Part shown: positions 1 to 11,406 of the stretch, piece by piece
How positions within the stretch are numbered: the stretch's first letter is position 1
Layout: every line of letters begins with the position of its first letter
Origin: Longimicrobium sp.
GTDB lineage: Bacteria; Gemmatimonadota; Gemmatimonadetes; Longimicrobiales; Longimicrobiaceae
Length of the DNA stretch: 64,000 bases
Assembly (NCBI GenBank): GCA_036387335.1
Contig: DASVTZ010000217.1
Location: 1-64,000 of the forward strand
Direction: 5' to 3'
The notes under the pieces: model-generated
The model's input: only the letters and a program-made list of their open reading frames with translations
The model's database searches: none
Told to the model about the DNA's origin: nothing
Translations under genes and position numbers: made by a program

Positions 1-50
1 GGCGCAGGCGGGGCGCGCCTCACCCGCATCCGGTGGACGCGCGGGCGCGC

Positions 51-1349
51 TCAATACGGCGCGGCCACCACGAGCATCACGAAGCCCATGGCGCCCGCGG
101 CGCACACGCTGATCATCCCGAACTGCTCGCCGCGCCGGCGCAGCTCGTTGAGCAGCGTAACCGTGATTCGCCCGCCCGTGGCGCCGAACGGGTGGCCGAT
201 TGCGATGGAGCCGCCCATCACGTTGATGCGGTCCTCGGGCGGAATCCCGATCGCCTTGTCGCGCCCCAGCCGCTCGCGCGCGATCTTGTCAGAGTCGAAC
301 CACTGCAGGTTGGAGAGCACCTGCGCCGCGAATGCCTCGTGGATCTCCAGCAGGGCGATGTCCTTGATGGTGAGCCCCGCGCGGTCCAGCGCCACGGGCG
401 CGGCGTACACCGGCCCCTGCAGAAGCTGGTCGTTGGGGGCCAGCGCGGCGTACGCGTAGCTGCGGATGAAGCCCAGCGGCCTGTAGCCCAGCGCGGCCGC
501 CTTCTCCTCGCTCATCAGCAGCACCGCCGACGCCCCATCCGTCAGCGGCGACGCGTTGCCGGCCGTCACGGTGCCGTAGCGCTTGTCGAACACCGGCCGC
601 AGCGACGACAGCTTCTCCAGCGAGGTGTCCGCGCGGATGCCGTTGTCCTCCTGCAGCACCTTGTCGTACTTCGGGGGGATGTACGCCGGGGCGATCTCGG
701 CTGTCAGCCGCCCGTCCGCCGTCGCCGCGGCGGCCAGCTGGTGCGAGCGCAGGGCCCAGCGGTCCTGCTCCTCGCGGGTGATCCCGTTCTGCTGCGCCAT
801 CTGCTCGGCGGACTCGCCCATCGTCATCCCCGTCGTCGGCTCGGCGATGGCGGGGGTCACGGGGCCCAGGTGCTTGAGGCGCAGCGTGGCGAACGCCTTC
901 AGCCGCTCCGGCAGGGTGCGCGCCTTGGACGCCCTCACCAGCGCGTTGCGGAACTCGGGGGAGAAGAGGATCGGCACGTCGGTTAGCGACTCGGCGCCGC
1001 CGGCGATCACCACGTCCGCCATCCCCAGCGCGATCTGCTCCGCCGCCGAGGTGATCGCCTGGTTGGACGACGCGCAGGCGCGCCCCACCGTGAACGACGG
1101 CACCCGCGGCGGAATGCCCGAGCCGAGCGTGACCTCGCGCGCGATGTTCGGCTCCTTTACCGACTGGATGACGGTGCCGTACACCACGTGGTCGATCAGC
1201 TCCACGTCCAGCTCGGTGCGCGACAGGAGCTCGCGCACGGCGATCTTGCCGAGCTGCGTGGAGGTCATGTCCCTGAAGTCGCTCCCCGACTTCGCGAAGG
1301 GCGTCCGGCACCCGTCGATGATGGCGACCCTGCGCCCGATTCCGTTCAT
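51..1349 (-). CDS. fadI: acetyl-CoA acyltransferase FadI (beta-oxidation thiolase)
   Basis: Catalyses thiolytic cleavage of 3-ketoacyl-CoA in fatty-acid beta-oxidation, in the cytoplasm; in enterobacteria FadI forms a complex with FadJ. The 432-residue protein matches the FadI branch of thiolases along its whole length by my recall (for example NIAREVTLGSG, TTGMTMGESAEQMA, GGSIAIGHPFGATGGR). The nucleophilic cysteine is C92 in RACASSNQA, followed later by HEAFAAQ and the C-terminal CAAGAMGF motif. I chose ATG at 1349 because GAGGGG precedes it at good spacing; an upstream in-frame ATG at 1391 would add 14 unconserved residues. No fadJ partner lies in the window. It is divergent from the secreted subtilase. 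Confidence 0.93.
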   Translation of the reverse strand: MNGIGRRVAIIDGCRTPFAKSGSDFRDMTSTQLGKIAVRELLSRTELDVELIDHVVYGTVIQSVKEPNIAREVTLGSGIPPRVPSFTVGRACASSNQAITSAAEQIALGMADVVIAGGAESLTDVPILFSPEFRNALVRASKARTLPERLKAFATLRLKHLGPVTPAIAEPTTGMTMGESAEQMAQQNGITREEQDRWALRSHQLAAAATADGRLTAEIAPAYIPPKYDKVLQEDNGIRADTSLEKLSSLRPVFDKRYGTVTAGNASPLTDGASAVLLMSEEKAAALGYRPLGFIRSYAYAALAPNDQLLQGPVYAAPVALDRAGLTIKDIALLEIHEAFAAQVLSNLQWFDSDKIARERLGRDKAIGIPPEDRINVMGGSIAIGHPFGATGGRITVTLLNELRRRGEQFGMISVCAAGAMGFVMLVVAAPY

Positions 1350-1430
1350 CCGAATCCCCTCATTCAGGTGGAGCCCCGCGGAACCCCGCAATCTTTCCCT
1401 GAACTCCGCTCATAACAAGGGGAACCCCGG

Positions 1431-1466
1431 TCTCACGCGGAGGCGCGGAGGCCGCGGGGAGAGAAC
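1431..1466. repeat. family A short-repeat element, single arm
   Basis: The arm begins TCTCACGCGGAGGCGCGGAG and ends GAGAGAAC, made of roughly 8-bp units. It is the same left arm as in the paired elements at 9634, 27913 and 42328, but no mirrored right arm follows, so this is a solo or decayed copy. Confidence 0.8.
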
Positions 1467-1520
1467 GACGCGGGTGCCATGCGGTTGCGCTTGCCCCGCC
1501 ATCAACGCGGACAGATGTTC

Positions 1521-1549
1521 TTGTCTCGCAGTTCCGTTGAGGCTAATTT
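1521..1549 (+). promoter_or_regulatory. candidate sigma70 promoter for the subtilase
   Basis: TTGTCT (1521-1526) and TAATTT (1544-1549) are separated by 17 bp in a locally AT-richer stretch about 150 bp before the start codon at 1698. The -10 match is weak, so this is only a candidate. Confidence 0.35.
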
Positions 1550-1697
1550 ACCCCCTGCTGCTCTCCGTTCGCGTCGCACGGATCGCGGCAGCACACCGCT
1601 TCCTCCGTTCCAGCCCCACTCGCGTTCCCGCAGTCCCCCGCCGCTCCGCATCCCAGCCCGGCGGACGCGCACTTCATCTTTCCCTGGATGGCCCTCA

Positions 1698-4538
<2,841 letters not shown>

Positions 4539-4559
4539 CCGTCGGCAGCGCCAAACGGA

Positions 4560-4598
4560 AAGCCGCCCCCATACCCGAACCGGGTGTGGGGGCGGCTT
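4560..4598. terminator. bidirectional hairpin between convergent genes
   Basis: An 18-bp stem (4560-4577 with 4581-4598, one G-T wobble) and a 3-nt loop lie between the convergent ends at 4538 and 4630. No strong T tract follows on either strand, so termination would depend on the stem. Confidence 0.75.
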
Positions 4599-4629
4599 GC
4601 GTGTGCTGCACCCGCGTGCGCGCACCAGA

Positions 4630-5586
4630 TCACCCGCCGACGACTGTCACCTCTTCGAAGACGGCCGTCCGCCCGGGAATGATGGGTAGGCGCACGAGCT
4701 CCTGGCCGAGATCCTCGCCCGCCGGCCCGATACGCCGCGCGGGAACGTCCTGGTACGACGGCTGGACCGCCGCGGCGATGAGGGTTTGGCGGCCCTGTAC
4801 CCGGCTCAAGTAGAGCGTGGAAATGGTGCGCATCTCTGCGCCGGCGGCCGTACGCACCCGCACGTCGCGATCGAGCGAGAGCTTCCAGGCTCCGTTCAGC
4901 GGCCCCTCCGGGATGTTCAACATCACTAGATCGGGAACCTCGATCACGCGGGCTCCCGTCGCCCGGCCCACACGAACCACCGCCTCTTCTGGGCCGAGAA
5001 GCGAGCCATTGCCGTCGAGAGCCGCGCCGATTGGTACGCCCGACGCCACGAACTCCATCCCGCTCTGGCGCGGCATGTCGAGCTTTCCGTCTGGATGAAT
5101 CCCGACATCGTTGGAATACGCGGACACCGCCACGAGCACCTCGGGCTCACGCCCAGTCGCCAGCGTAAAGAGGTAGAAGGGCCCGAATGCGCGCCGGAAC
5201 GCCGGGTGGTAGCCCTCGGGGAAGAGCTCGTACGGCGTGTGCACGAAGAAAACGCGGCTGTCGGCTCTCAGGCGAGTGACGTCGATGGCACGGCCTCGTT
5301 CCCTGTCCCAGAACGGTTTCGAGGCAGGGCCAAAGCTGAGCACGAAGGAAGCGGCAAGTTCCCGGGCCCGCTGTTCCGTAATGATCGCGGCCGAGGAGGG
5401 CGCGGTTGCCTGTGGGTACGTGAACAGCCCATCGCTGCCCAGCCGCTGTTCCGCCGAACCGGCGACGTACTGCCGCACCTCCTCCGCGTCGCCCGGCGAG
5501 CCCGTGGGACCTTCAGAGCACCCGAGGAGCAGTACGGCGCACGACACCGGGATTGCGGCCGCCAATCGGCGGGATGTGCCAAACAT
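4630..5586 (-). CDS. lipoprotein of unknown function, paralogue of the gene at 6612
   Basis: A 318-residue protein with a clear lipoprotein signal (LLLGC, C23), so it is probably membrane-anchored outside the cytoplasm. I do not recognise the family. It is clearly paralogous to the protein at 6612-7589: shared blocks include YVAGSAEQ/YVAGAAAV, RERGRAID/KERGEAID, GPFYL/GPYYL, GMEFV and EEAV..VGRATGARV. The last third contains LDRDV followed by a short beta-rich tail. It is the third gene of a co-directional operon (22-nt gap from the Ig-like gene). No catalytic motif is visible; a surface or periplasmic structural or binding role is possible but unproven. Confidence 0.8.
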   Translation of the reverse strand: MFGTSRRLAAAIPVSCAVLLLGCSEGPTGSPGDAEEVRQYVAGSAEQRLGSDGLFTYPQATAPSSAAIITEQRARELAASFVLSFGPASKPFWDRERGRAIDVTRLRADSRVFFVHTPYELFPEGYHPAFRRAFGPFYLFTLATGREPEVLVAVSAYSNDVGIHPDGKLDMPRQSGMEFVASGVPIGAALDGNGSLLGPEEAVVRVGRATGARVIEVPDLVMLNIPEGPLNGAWKLSLDRDVRVRTAAGAEMRTISTLYLSRVQGRQTLIAAAVQPSYQDVPARRIGPAGEDLGQELVRLPIIPGRTAVFEEVTVVGG

Positions 5587-5608
5587 CAGCCCTCCCCCAG
5601 CTCGGATT

Positions 5609-6610
5609 TCAGGACGGCCCGCATGTCAGCTGCGGCGGAACGGGCTGGCAACCGGGATCGTTGTCACCGAATCCGTGGACGTTGAGTGCATGCGCGTCGA
5701 ACTCGCCTGCGCTGTCCTGTGCCCTGACCTCCAGGCGGTGCCAGTTTTCTCCCGGGTACGAGCTCCACGTGATGCCGCTGCCTGCATAGATGTCGTCCAG
5801 ATACCAGTCGAACGTGTAGGTCCCCGTGCCTCCCCTCGCCGTCGCGCTCCAGGTCTGAGCTCCCTGAGAAGCGTACACCACTGTGGGGCCGTCGATCGTC
5901 GCCTCGATCCCGCCCACGTTCAGCGACAGTACCGCGGCGACCGTGCTCCACGTCTGGTCGGTGACTTCGACACGGAGATTCGAATCGCCAGTGCCGACCG
6001 TGCCCGTGTAGGTCGGGCTGCTCCCAACGAGCATTCCATCACGATACCACGCGTACGTGAAGCCGGGGTAGCCGCCCGTCACGGGTGCGCTCCAGGTCTG
6101 AGTAGTGTTGGGCGGTGGGATCTTCTCACCGACCAGCCGAGTCGACAATGTGGTCTGTCGATACCTGAGCGTGGTTCTCCCTTGCGCGAGCTTGTTCCCC
6201 GTCTGGCTAGACGCGTGGAACGTCACCAGGTCCGTGTCAGTGAACGTTCCCGCACCCGACGCCGCCACGAATTCGGCGCGCGGAACGGCATACCGGTTCC
6301 CTACGAAGTCGCGGAGGAAAATCGTCAACTCGCTCTCGACCTCCTTGCCGGCGGAGTTCCTCACCTTCACGGATGCATAATACATGTCCTCGGTGCCACG
6401 GTCCCAGATCTTCGCCGCCGCGTATTTCTTCTCGATGCCGGGGTTCGCCAGCGGGACCGGGCACTCTGCTGGGATCACCAGCTCAAATTCCAACTCGTAG
6501 AGTCCGGCGTTCTCTTGTGAAACCGCGCAGTTCGCGATCTCATCATCGCCGCCACAATCCGCCGCCGCCAGGGCCGTGCAGGCCAGCAGTACCGCTACGG
6601 ATCGAAGCAT
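5609..6610 (-). CDS. secreted protein with two Ig/PKD-like domains
   Basis: A 333-residue exported protein. The N-terminus is a signal peptide (about 1-18, cleavage near ALAAA-DC). The first half (about 20-165) is an unrecognised beta-rich region. The second half holds two similar repeats, each with a QTWSAPVTGG or QTWSATARGG start and a FTYAWYRDG or YTFDWYLDD core, typical of PKD or Ig-like folds. The start codon lies one base past the stop of the upstream lipoprotein gene (TGA-C-ATG), so translation is probably coupled. The position between two paralogous lipoproteins suggests that the three products act together at the cell surface. No enzymatic motif is seen. Confidence 0.75.
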   Translation of the reverse strand: MLRSVAVLLACTALAAADCGGDDEIANCAVSQENAGLYELEFELVIPAECPVPLANPGIEKKYAAAKIWDRGTEDMYYASVKVRNSAGKEVESELTIFLRDFVGNRYAVPRAEFVAASGAGTFTDTDLVTFHASSQTGNKLAQGRTTLRYRQTTLSTRLVGEKIPPPNTTQTWSAPVTGGYPGFTYAWYRDGMLVGSSPTYTGTVGTGDSNLRVEVTDQTWSTVAAVLSLNVGGIEATIDGPTVVYASQGAQTWSATARGGTGTYTFDWYLDDIYAGSGITWSSYPGENWHRLEVRAQDSAGEFDAHALNVHGFGDNDPGCQPVPPQLTCGPS

Positions 6611-6611
6611 G

Positions 6612-7589
6612 TCACTCTCCTCCCCGCACGAGGTCCACTCGCTCGTAGGAGGCGGACTCGCCGTCCACGATTGGCAAGTCGATGGGCACGGGACGCTGGC
6701 TCTGCCCGGACACGTCCACCCCGAAGCTGCGCAGCGTGCGCCCGTTTCCCGGCACCGCTGCCATCATCCTCCGATCTCGCTCGGGGCCAACGAAGATCTG
6801 GCGCGTGCGCCTGACGCCGCCCGCTCCCTTCACCGACACATCGCGGTCCAGCGTCAGCTTCCACATCGAGGAAGCGGGAGAATATGGCAACGGGGGCCGA
6901 ACCAGCTCCGGCGTGGTGACGACGCGGGCCCCAGTGGCACGCCCCACGGACTCCACCGCTTCTTCGGGAGAGATCATTCGTACTTGGGTGGTGTCGATCG
7001 GGAGTGCATGGGAGACGAACTCCATCCCCCGGTGCTGCGCCCTGTCGATCAGTCCACGGTTGTTGACCTTCGTTCCCTCGTTGTAGGCGGCTACCGAAAT
7101 CAGCAGCACGGGCGTCGAGGCGGAGTAGAGGGTCACCAGGTAATACGGGCCATGGACGCGCACTATGGCCGGATGTTGGCCGCTCGGAAGCTCCCCATAG
7201 GGGGTACGCGCGAACACCGTGCGCGGCCCGAGGGTGAGGTTCGAGATGTCGATTGCCTCGCCGCGCTCCTTCGACCAGGAGGCCTGTAGCGACGGACCCC
7301 AGCTCTTCACGGATGCGAGCGCGAGCCGGCCGGCCTCTTCAGAAGTGATGATGGGACGGCTTCCCGGTGCCTCCGGTTTTGGGAGGTCGAAGAGCCCTTT
7401 CGAGTTCAGGCTCACCGCCGCGGCACCGGCGACGTAGGGTCTGAGAGTCTGCGGCGCCATTGAGGCGCCGGAAATAGCGTCGTCGGGGTCGTCGCACGCT
7501 CCCAGGAGCGTGGTAGCCGCGAGCGCCGTGAGGAGGTGGCGCAGAAGGTGAGTACAGCTACGGAATGGATGGTGGAAAGGCAGGAACAT
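6612..7589 (-). CDS. lipoprotein of unknown function, paralogue of the gene at 4630
   Basis: First gene of the three-gene secreted operon. The 325-residue product has a lipoprotein signal (TLLGAC, C32). It shares conserved blocks with the product of 4630-5586 (for example RTPYGELP/HTPYELFP, LISVAAYNEG/LVAVSAYSND, SPEEAV..VGRATGARV). AGAGG precedes the ATG at 7589, and a near-consensus promoter lies 65-95 bp upstream. The stop is one base from the next start. Function is unknown. The duplication flanking an Ig-like protein could reflect gene duplication after operon formation. Confidence 0.8.
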   Translation of the reverse strand: MFLPFHHPFRSCTHLLRHLLTALAATTLLGACDDPDDAISGASMAPQTLRPYVAGAAAVSLNSKGLFDLPKPEAPGSRPIITSEEAGRLALASVKSWGPSLQASWSKERGEAIDISNLTLGPRTVFARTPYGELPSGQHPAIVRVHGPYYLVTLYSASTPVLLISVAAYNEGTKVNNRGLIDRAQHRGMEFVSHALPIDTTQVRMISPEEAVESVGRATGARVVTTPELVRPPLPYSPASSMWKLTLDRDVSVKGAGGVRRTRQIFVGPERDRRMMAAVPGNGRTLRSFGVDVSGQSQRPVPIDLPIVDGESASYERVDLVRGGE

Positions 7590-7654
7590 GCGTACCTCTG
7601 GGGAGCGCCGCTGAAGCCGAAGGGCGTGCGGATACAGGGTGTGGCAGTCCTAAA

Positions 7655-7683
7655 ATGATAAGTAGGCGTGAGATTCGGGTCAA
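7655..7683 (-). promoter_or_regulatory. sigma70-type promoter of the lipoprotein/Ig operon
   Basis: On the minus strand TTGACC and TATCAT are separated by exactly 17 bp, with AT-rich sequence just upstream (7684-7695), in a genome where such AT-rich sequence is rare. The predicted 5' untranslated region to the ATG at 7589 is about 60 nt. I see no operator palindrome overlapping it. Confidence 0.75.
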
Positions 7684-7803
7684 TGTAAATTGTTTCACCA
7701 AGTGATCCCACAGAGGACAAGCACTCCCATCCTGGAAAAGCCGCACCGCCCCACATCTTCTGAGCGTGGGATGGTTCCCGGGGCGGCTTCCTGCTGGGGC
7801 AGA

Positions 7804-8241
7804 CTACTCGGACGCGCGCTTCTCCGCCTCCGCCAGCGCGTCCCAGCCGAGCATTGCGCACTTCACGCGGCGCGGGAGCTTGGCGACGCCGGCCAGCGCC
7901 CGCATGTCGCCGAGCGCGCGGTCGCGGGCGGCCTCCTCGTTGCCGTGCATCAGGTCGCGGAAGCGGTCCGCCACGGCGTGGATCTCGTCCCACGACTTCC
8001 CCACCGCGTGCTCGCACATCATCGAGGCGGCGGCCTGCGAGATCGCGCACCCTTGCCCCGAGAAGCGCACGTCCTCCACGATCCCCTCACGCACGCGCAC
8101 GGTCAGAAAGATGTCGTCACCGCAGAGCGGGTTCCTCTCCGCCACCGCCGCGCTCGGCTCCTCCACCTCTCCCCGGTGCTTGGAGGAGCGGTAGTGCTTC
8201 AGGATCAGCTCCTGGTAGACGGATTCGAGCGGCAGGGACAT
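7804..8241 (-). CDS. sufU: SufU, zinc-dependent sulfurtransferase
   Basis: Accepts persulfide sulphur from the cysteine desulfurase SufS and passes it to the SufBCD scaffold, in the cytoplasm. The 145-residue protein has the family length and its ligand set: C40 and D42 in NPLCGDD, C65 in GQGCAIS, C128 in RVKCAMLGW. SufU differs from IscU by the insertion between the second and third cysteines, which is present here (about 95-120). It is the last gene of the suf operon, separated from sufS by a 110-bp gap filled with a family C hairpin element. Confidence 0.93.
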   Translation of the reverse strand: MSLPLESVYQELILKHYRSSKHRGEVEEPSAAVAERNPLCGDDIFLTVRVREGIVEDVRFSGQGCAISQAAASMMCEHAVGKSWDEIHAVADRFRDLMHGNEEAARDRALGDMRALAGVAKLPRRVKCAMLGWDALAEAEKRASE

Positions 8242-8249
8242 GGGACTGC

Positions 8250-8347
8250 GGGGAATGGGGAATGGGTTTTGGGGAATGGGAACGGCATGGAGCGCGGAAA
8301 ATGGGGTGGTTTTTTACCATTCCCCCATTCCCCAATCCCCATTCCCC
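8250..8347. repeat. family C short-repeat inverted element in the sufS-sufU gap
   Basis: The left arm is tandem 7-bp units of the type GGGGAAT (8250-8281). The right arm is the mirrored ATTCCCC series (8316-8347), with about 35 nt between. Transcribed, it would form a long imperfect hairpin between two operon genes. A related copy lies at 46110-46204. Confidence 0.85.
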
Positions 8348-8351
8348 TCTT

Positions 8352-9605
8352 TCACAGTCCGAACAGCTTCCGCGCCCGCCCCAGCCCGTCCATCAGCCGG
8401 TCCACGTCGTCCACCGTGTTGTACAGGTAGAACGAGGCGCGCGCGGTGGAGCCCACGCCCATGCGGCGCATCAGCGGCTGGGCGCAGTGGTGGCCGGCGC
8501 GGATGGCGATCCCCTCCGCGTCCAGGATGGTGCCCAGGTCGTGCGGGTGCACGTCGCCCAGGGTGAAGGAGATCACCCCCGAGCGCTCCGCCGGGTCGCG
8601 CGGGCCGAAGACGGTGAGGTCCGGGACGTCCGCCATCCGCTCCAGCGCGTAGGCGAGCAGCGTGCGCTCGTGGGCCAGGATGGCGTCGCGCCCGATGCCG
8701 GCCAGGTACTCCGCGGCCGCGCCGAGGGCCACCGCGCCCGCGATGTGCGGCGTCCCCGCCTCGAAGCGGTTGGGGAGGGGCGCGTAGGTGGAGTGCTCCA
8801 GCTCCACCCACTCGATCATGTCGCCGCCGCCGTGGAAGGGGGGCATCGCCTCCAGCAGCGCGCGCCGCCCCCACAGGCCGCCCATCCCCGTGGGACCGCA
8901 CATCTTGTGGCCGCTGAACGCGTAGAAGTCGCATCCCAGCGAGGGGACGTCCACCGGCAGGTGCGGCGCGGACTGGGCGCCGTCCACCAGCACGACCGCC
9001 CCCACCGAGTGGGCCCTCGCCGCGATCTCGCGCACCGGGTTGATCGTCCCCAGCGCGTTCGACACGTGGACGATGGAGACGAGCTTCGTGCGCTCCGTCA
9101 GCAGCTCGTCCAGGTTGGAGAGGTCCAGGCGCTGCTGGTCGTCGATGTCCAGGAAGCGCAGCTTCGCCCCGGTGCGCTGCGCGATGATCTGCCAGGGCAC
9201 CAGGTTGCTGTGGTGCTCCATCACGGAGAGGAGTACCTCGTCGCCGGCGCGGAGGTTGGCGAGGCCCCAGCTGTAGGCCACCAGGTTGATGGCCTCGGTG
9301 GTGCCGCGCGTCCAGATCAGCTCCGCGGGGTCCGCGATCCCAAAGAGCGCCGCCACCTTGCCGCGCGCCAGCTCGAACGCCTCCGTGGCGCGCACCGAAA
9401 GGGTGTGCACCCCGCGGTGCACGTTGGCGTTGTCGTGCTCGTAGTACGCGGCCAGCGTGTCCAGCACCGCCCGCGGCTTCTGCGTGGACGCGGCGTTGTC
9501 CAGGTACACCAGCGGATGCCCGTTCACCTCCTGCTGGAGGATCGGGAAGTCCGCGCGGATCAGCTCCGCGTTGAGCACGGCCGGCATCTCGGCGATCAGC
9601 GACAT
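8352..9605 (-). CDS. sufS: SufS, group II cysteine desulfurase
   Basis: A PLP enzyme that removes sulphur from cysteine, giving alanine and an enzyme persulfide for Fe-S assembly. The 417-residue protein contains the PLP lysine K234 in FSGHKMCGPTG, H131 in EHHSN, and the catalytic cysteine C374 in RAGHHCAQP; the short active-site loop is that of group II enzymes. I prefer the ATG at 9605, which has AGGA about 8 nt upstream, over the in-frame ATG at 9620. It belongs to the sufCBD-Rieske-sufS-sufU operon and presumably hands sulphur to SufU. Confidence 0.95.
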   Translation of the reverse strand: MSLIAEMPAVLNAELIRADFPILQQEVNGHPLVYLDNAASTQKPRAVLDTLAAYYEHDNANVHRGVHTLSVRATEAFELARGKVAALFGIADPAELIWTRGTTEAINLVAYSWGLANLRAGDEVLLSVMEHHSNLVPWQIIAQRTGAKLRFLDIDDQQRLDLSNLDELLTERTKLVSIVHVSNALGTINPVREIAARAHSVGAVVLVDGAQSAPHLPVDVPSLGCDFYAFSGHKMCGPTGMGGLWGRRALLEAMPPFHGGGDMIEWVELEHSTYAPLPNRFEAGTPHIAGAVALGAAAEYLAGIGRDAILAHERTLLAYALERMADVPDLTVFGPRDPAERSGVISFTLGDVHPHDLGTILDAEGIAIRAGHHCAQPLMRRMGVGSTARASFYLYNTVDDVDRLMDGLGRARKLFGL

Positions 9606-9633
9606 GGGTGTTCCTGCCATCCAAAGGAAAACG

Positions 9634-9706
9634 ATCTCACGCAGAGGCGCAGAGACGCAGAAGAGATCGCGGAGTTCTCTCCTGCGTCTCCGCGCCTCTG
9701 CGTGAG
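9634..9706. repeat. family A short-repeat inverted element in the Rieske-sufS gap
   Basis: The left arm TCTCACGCAGAGGCGCAGAG (from 9635) and right arm ending CGCGCCTCTGCGTGAG are mirrored around a short spacer, giving a hairpin of about 28 bp with few mismatches. It occupies most of the 117-bp gap between the Rieske gene and sufS. Confidence 0.88.
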
Positions 9707-9722
9707 GCCCATCTGTTTTCAG

Positions 9723-10040
9723 CTATTCCGGCATGTCCACGAAGACGGAGTCGTTCTCCACGCGCGTGGTGAACACGGGCACCGGGCGCACGGCGGGCGG
9801 GCACTGGGGGATGCCGGTGCGCAGGTCGAACATGGCGCCGTGCCACTCGCAGGTGATGGTGCACTCGTCCGGGTCCACCTCGCCCGGGGAGAGCGGGAAG
9901 TCGCGGTGCGAGCAGTTGTCCTGCAGCGCGTAGAACTCGTCGCCCACGCGCGCCAGGCAGACCCGCACTCCGTTCAGCTCAACGTCGATGGCCGATGCCT
10001 CCGCCACGTCATCGACGGAGGCCGCGCGCACCCACACCAC
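9723..10040 (-). CDS. Rieske-type [2Fe-2S] ferredoxin of the suf operon
   Basis: A 105-residue soluble Rieske protein with both cluster motifs: C43-x-H45 (CSH) and C64-xx-H67 (CEWH). Similar NirD-like Rieske proteins occur in suf operons of several phyla, where they may supply electrons during cluster assembly; that role is inference. It starts with GTG only 3 nt after the sufD stop, so its translation is probably coupled to sufD. No membrane segment is present, unlike respiratory Rieske subunits. Confidence 0.9.
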   Translation of the reverse strand: MVWVRAASVDDVAEASAIDVELNGVRVCLARVGDEFYALQDNCSHRDFPLSPGEVDPDECTITCEWHGAMFDLRTGIPQCPPAVRPVPVFTTRVENDSVFVDMPE

Positions 10041-10043
10041 CGG

Positions 10044-11387
10044 CTACAGCCCCCGCCGCGCGAGCTTCAGCTCCACGGCGCGCACCAGCTCGGCGCGGAC
10101 GCCTTCCAGCGGAAGCTGCTCCAGCACCTCGCCAAAGAAGCCGAACACCACCAGCCGCACCGCCTCGCTGCGCGGAATGCCGCGCGAGAGGAGGTAGAAG
10201 AGCTCCTCCTCGTCCAGCTGCCCCACCGTGGCGGCGTGCGAGCAGCGCACGTCGTCCGCCTGGATCTCCAGGTTGGGGAGCGAGTCGGCGCGGGCGCCGG
10301 TGCTCAGCAGGAGGTTGCGGTTGGTCTGGTACGCGTCGGTGCGCTGCGCCTTGGGGTGCACGCGGATCAGGCCGCGGAACACCGAGCGACCCGTGTCCTG
10401 CAGCGCCCCCTTGAAGAGCAGGTTGCTCGATGCGTGCGGCGCGATGTGGTCCTGCAGCGTCTCGTTGTCGAAGTGCTGCGTCCCCTGCGCGATGTACACG
10501 CCCAGCATGTCCACGTGCGCGCCCGGCGCCTGCAGCCTGCACTGCGCGTCCGCGCGGCTCAGGTCGCCGCCGAGGGTGGTGTAGAGCGTGGTGATCTTGG
10601 CGTCGCGCCCGGCCACCAGCCGGTCCGTGCTCAGGTGCGAGACCCCCGCCCCGAAGCGCTGCACGGACACGTACGTCACCTTGGCCCCGTCCTCCGCCAC
10701 GATCTCCGCCGCGCCCACCGAGAGCGTGGGCGACGACATGGCGTCGGAGGCGAGCTCGTCCACGATGGCGATCTCGGCGCCGGCCTCGGCCACGATCAGC
10801 AGGCGCCCGAACGCCGCGGTCCCCGCGCCGCTCAGCCAGCGGTAGAGGCGCACGGGCGTCTCCACCCGCACGTTCTTCGGCACGTACAGGAAGAAGCCGC
10901 CGCTCCAGAAGGCGTTGCTCATGGCGGCGAACTTCCCCTCCTCGGGCGTCACGGCGCTCCCCAGGTAACGCTGCACCAGCTCGGCGTGCTCGGCGGCCGC
11001 GCTCTCCAGCGACATCAGGATCACGCCCTGCGACGCGAGCTCTGGCGGCAGGTCGCGCAGCACAACGGAGGCATCCACCTGCACCGCGCGCGCGCCCTCG
11101 CCCGCCTCGGCGATCAGAGCACGCAGCGCGGCAGGCAGCGCGTCGACCGTGGCGGGGGCGGCCTCGTCGGCGAAGGAGAAGGCATCCAGGCGCAGCATCC
11201 GCCCGATGTCGGTGTAGCGCCACTCCTCGGCTTCGGTGGTGGGCATGGGCGTTTCGGCGAAGACGCCGTGCGCCCGCTGCCGTGCCAGGCGCAGCCACTC
11301 CGCCTCCACCTTGCGCGCGGAAAGGATCTCCACCTGGTCGCGCGTGAAGACGCCGAGCGATTCGGCGGCGACAGATGTATTGGTCAC
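10044..11387 (-). CDS. sufD: SufD, Fe-S cluster scaffold subunit
   Basis: Partner of SufB in the SufBC2D scaffold; SufD is needed for iron entry and complex assembly. The 447-residue protein shows the SufD core (HFDNETLQDHIAPHASSNLLFKGALQDTGRSVFRGLI in several shorter blocks), the C-terminal HAATVGQLDEEELFYLLSRG and the RLVVFGFF segment. The start is taken as GTG at 11387; upstream in-frame sequence is the family B repeat and cannot be genuine coding. It lies in the suf operon between sufB and the Rieske gene. The ribosome-binding site is weak, and the repeat hairpin lies directly upstream of it. Confidence 0.93.
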   Translation of the reverse strand: MTNTSVAAESLGVFTRDQVEILSARKVEAEWLRLARQRAHGVFAETPMPTTEAEEWRYTDIGRMLRLDAFSFADEAAPATVDALPAALRALIAEAGEGARAVQVDASVVLRDLPPELASQGVILMSLESAAAEHAELVQRYLGSAVTPEEGKFAAMSNAFWSGGFFLYVPKNVRVETPVRLYRWLSGAGTAAFGRLLIVAEAGAEIAIVDELASDAMSSPTLSVGAAEIVAEDGAKVTYVSVQRFGAGVSHLSTDRLVAGRDAKITTLYTTLGGDLSRADAQCRLQAPGAHVDMLGVYIAQGTQHFDNETLQDHIAPHASSNLLFKGALQDTGRSVFRGLIRVHPKAQRTDAYQTNRNLLLSTGARADSLPNLEIQADDVRCSHAATVGQLDEEELFYLLSRGIPRSEAVRLVVFGFFGEVLEQLPLEGVRAELVRAVELKLARRGL

Positions 11388-11406
11388 GATGTCCAGGTCG
11401 GTAGAA

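Larger units (their letters stand above)
1350..1697. other. divergent intergenic region between fadI and the subtilase gene
   Basis: This 348-bp gap separates two divergent genes and must hold both promoters. It contains one single-arm short-repeat element (1431-1466) and a plausible forward promoter (1521-1549). I see no convincing coding potential in it: the forward frame that runs through has no ribosome-binding site or conserved sequence before the signal peptide at 1698. Confidence 0.6.
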
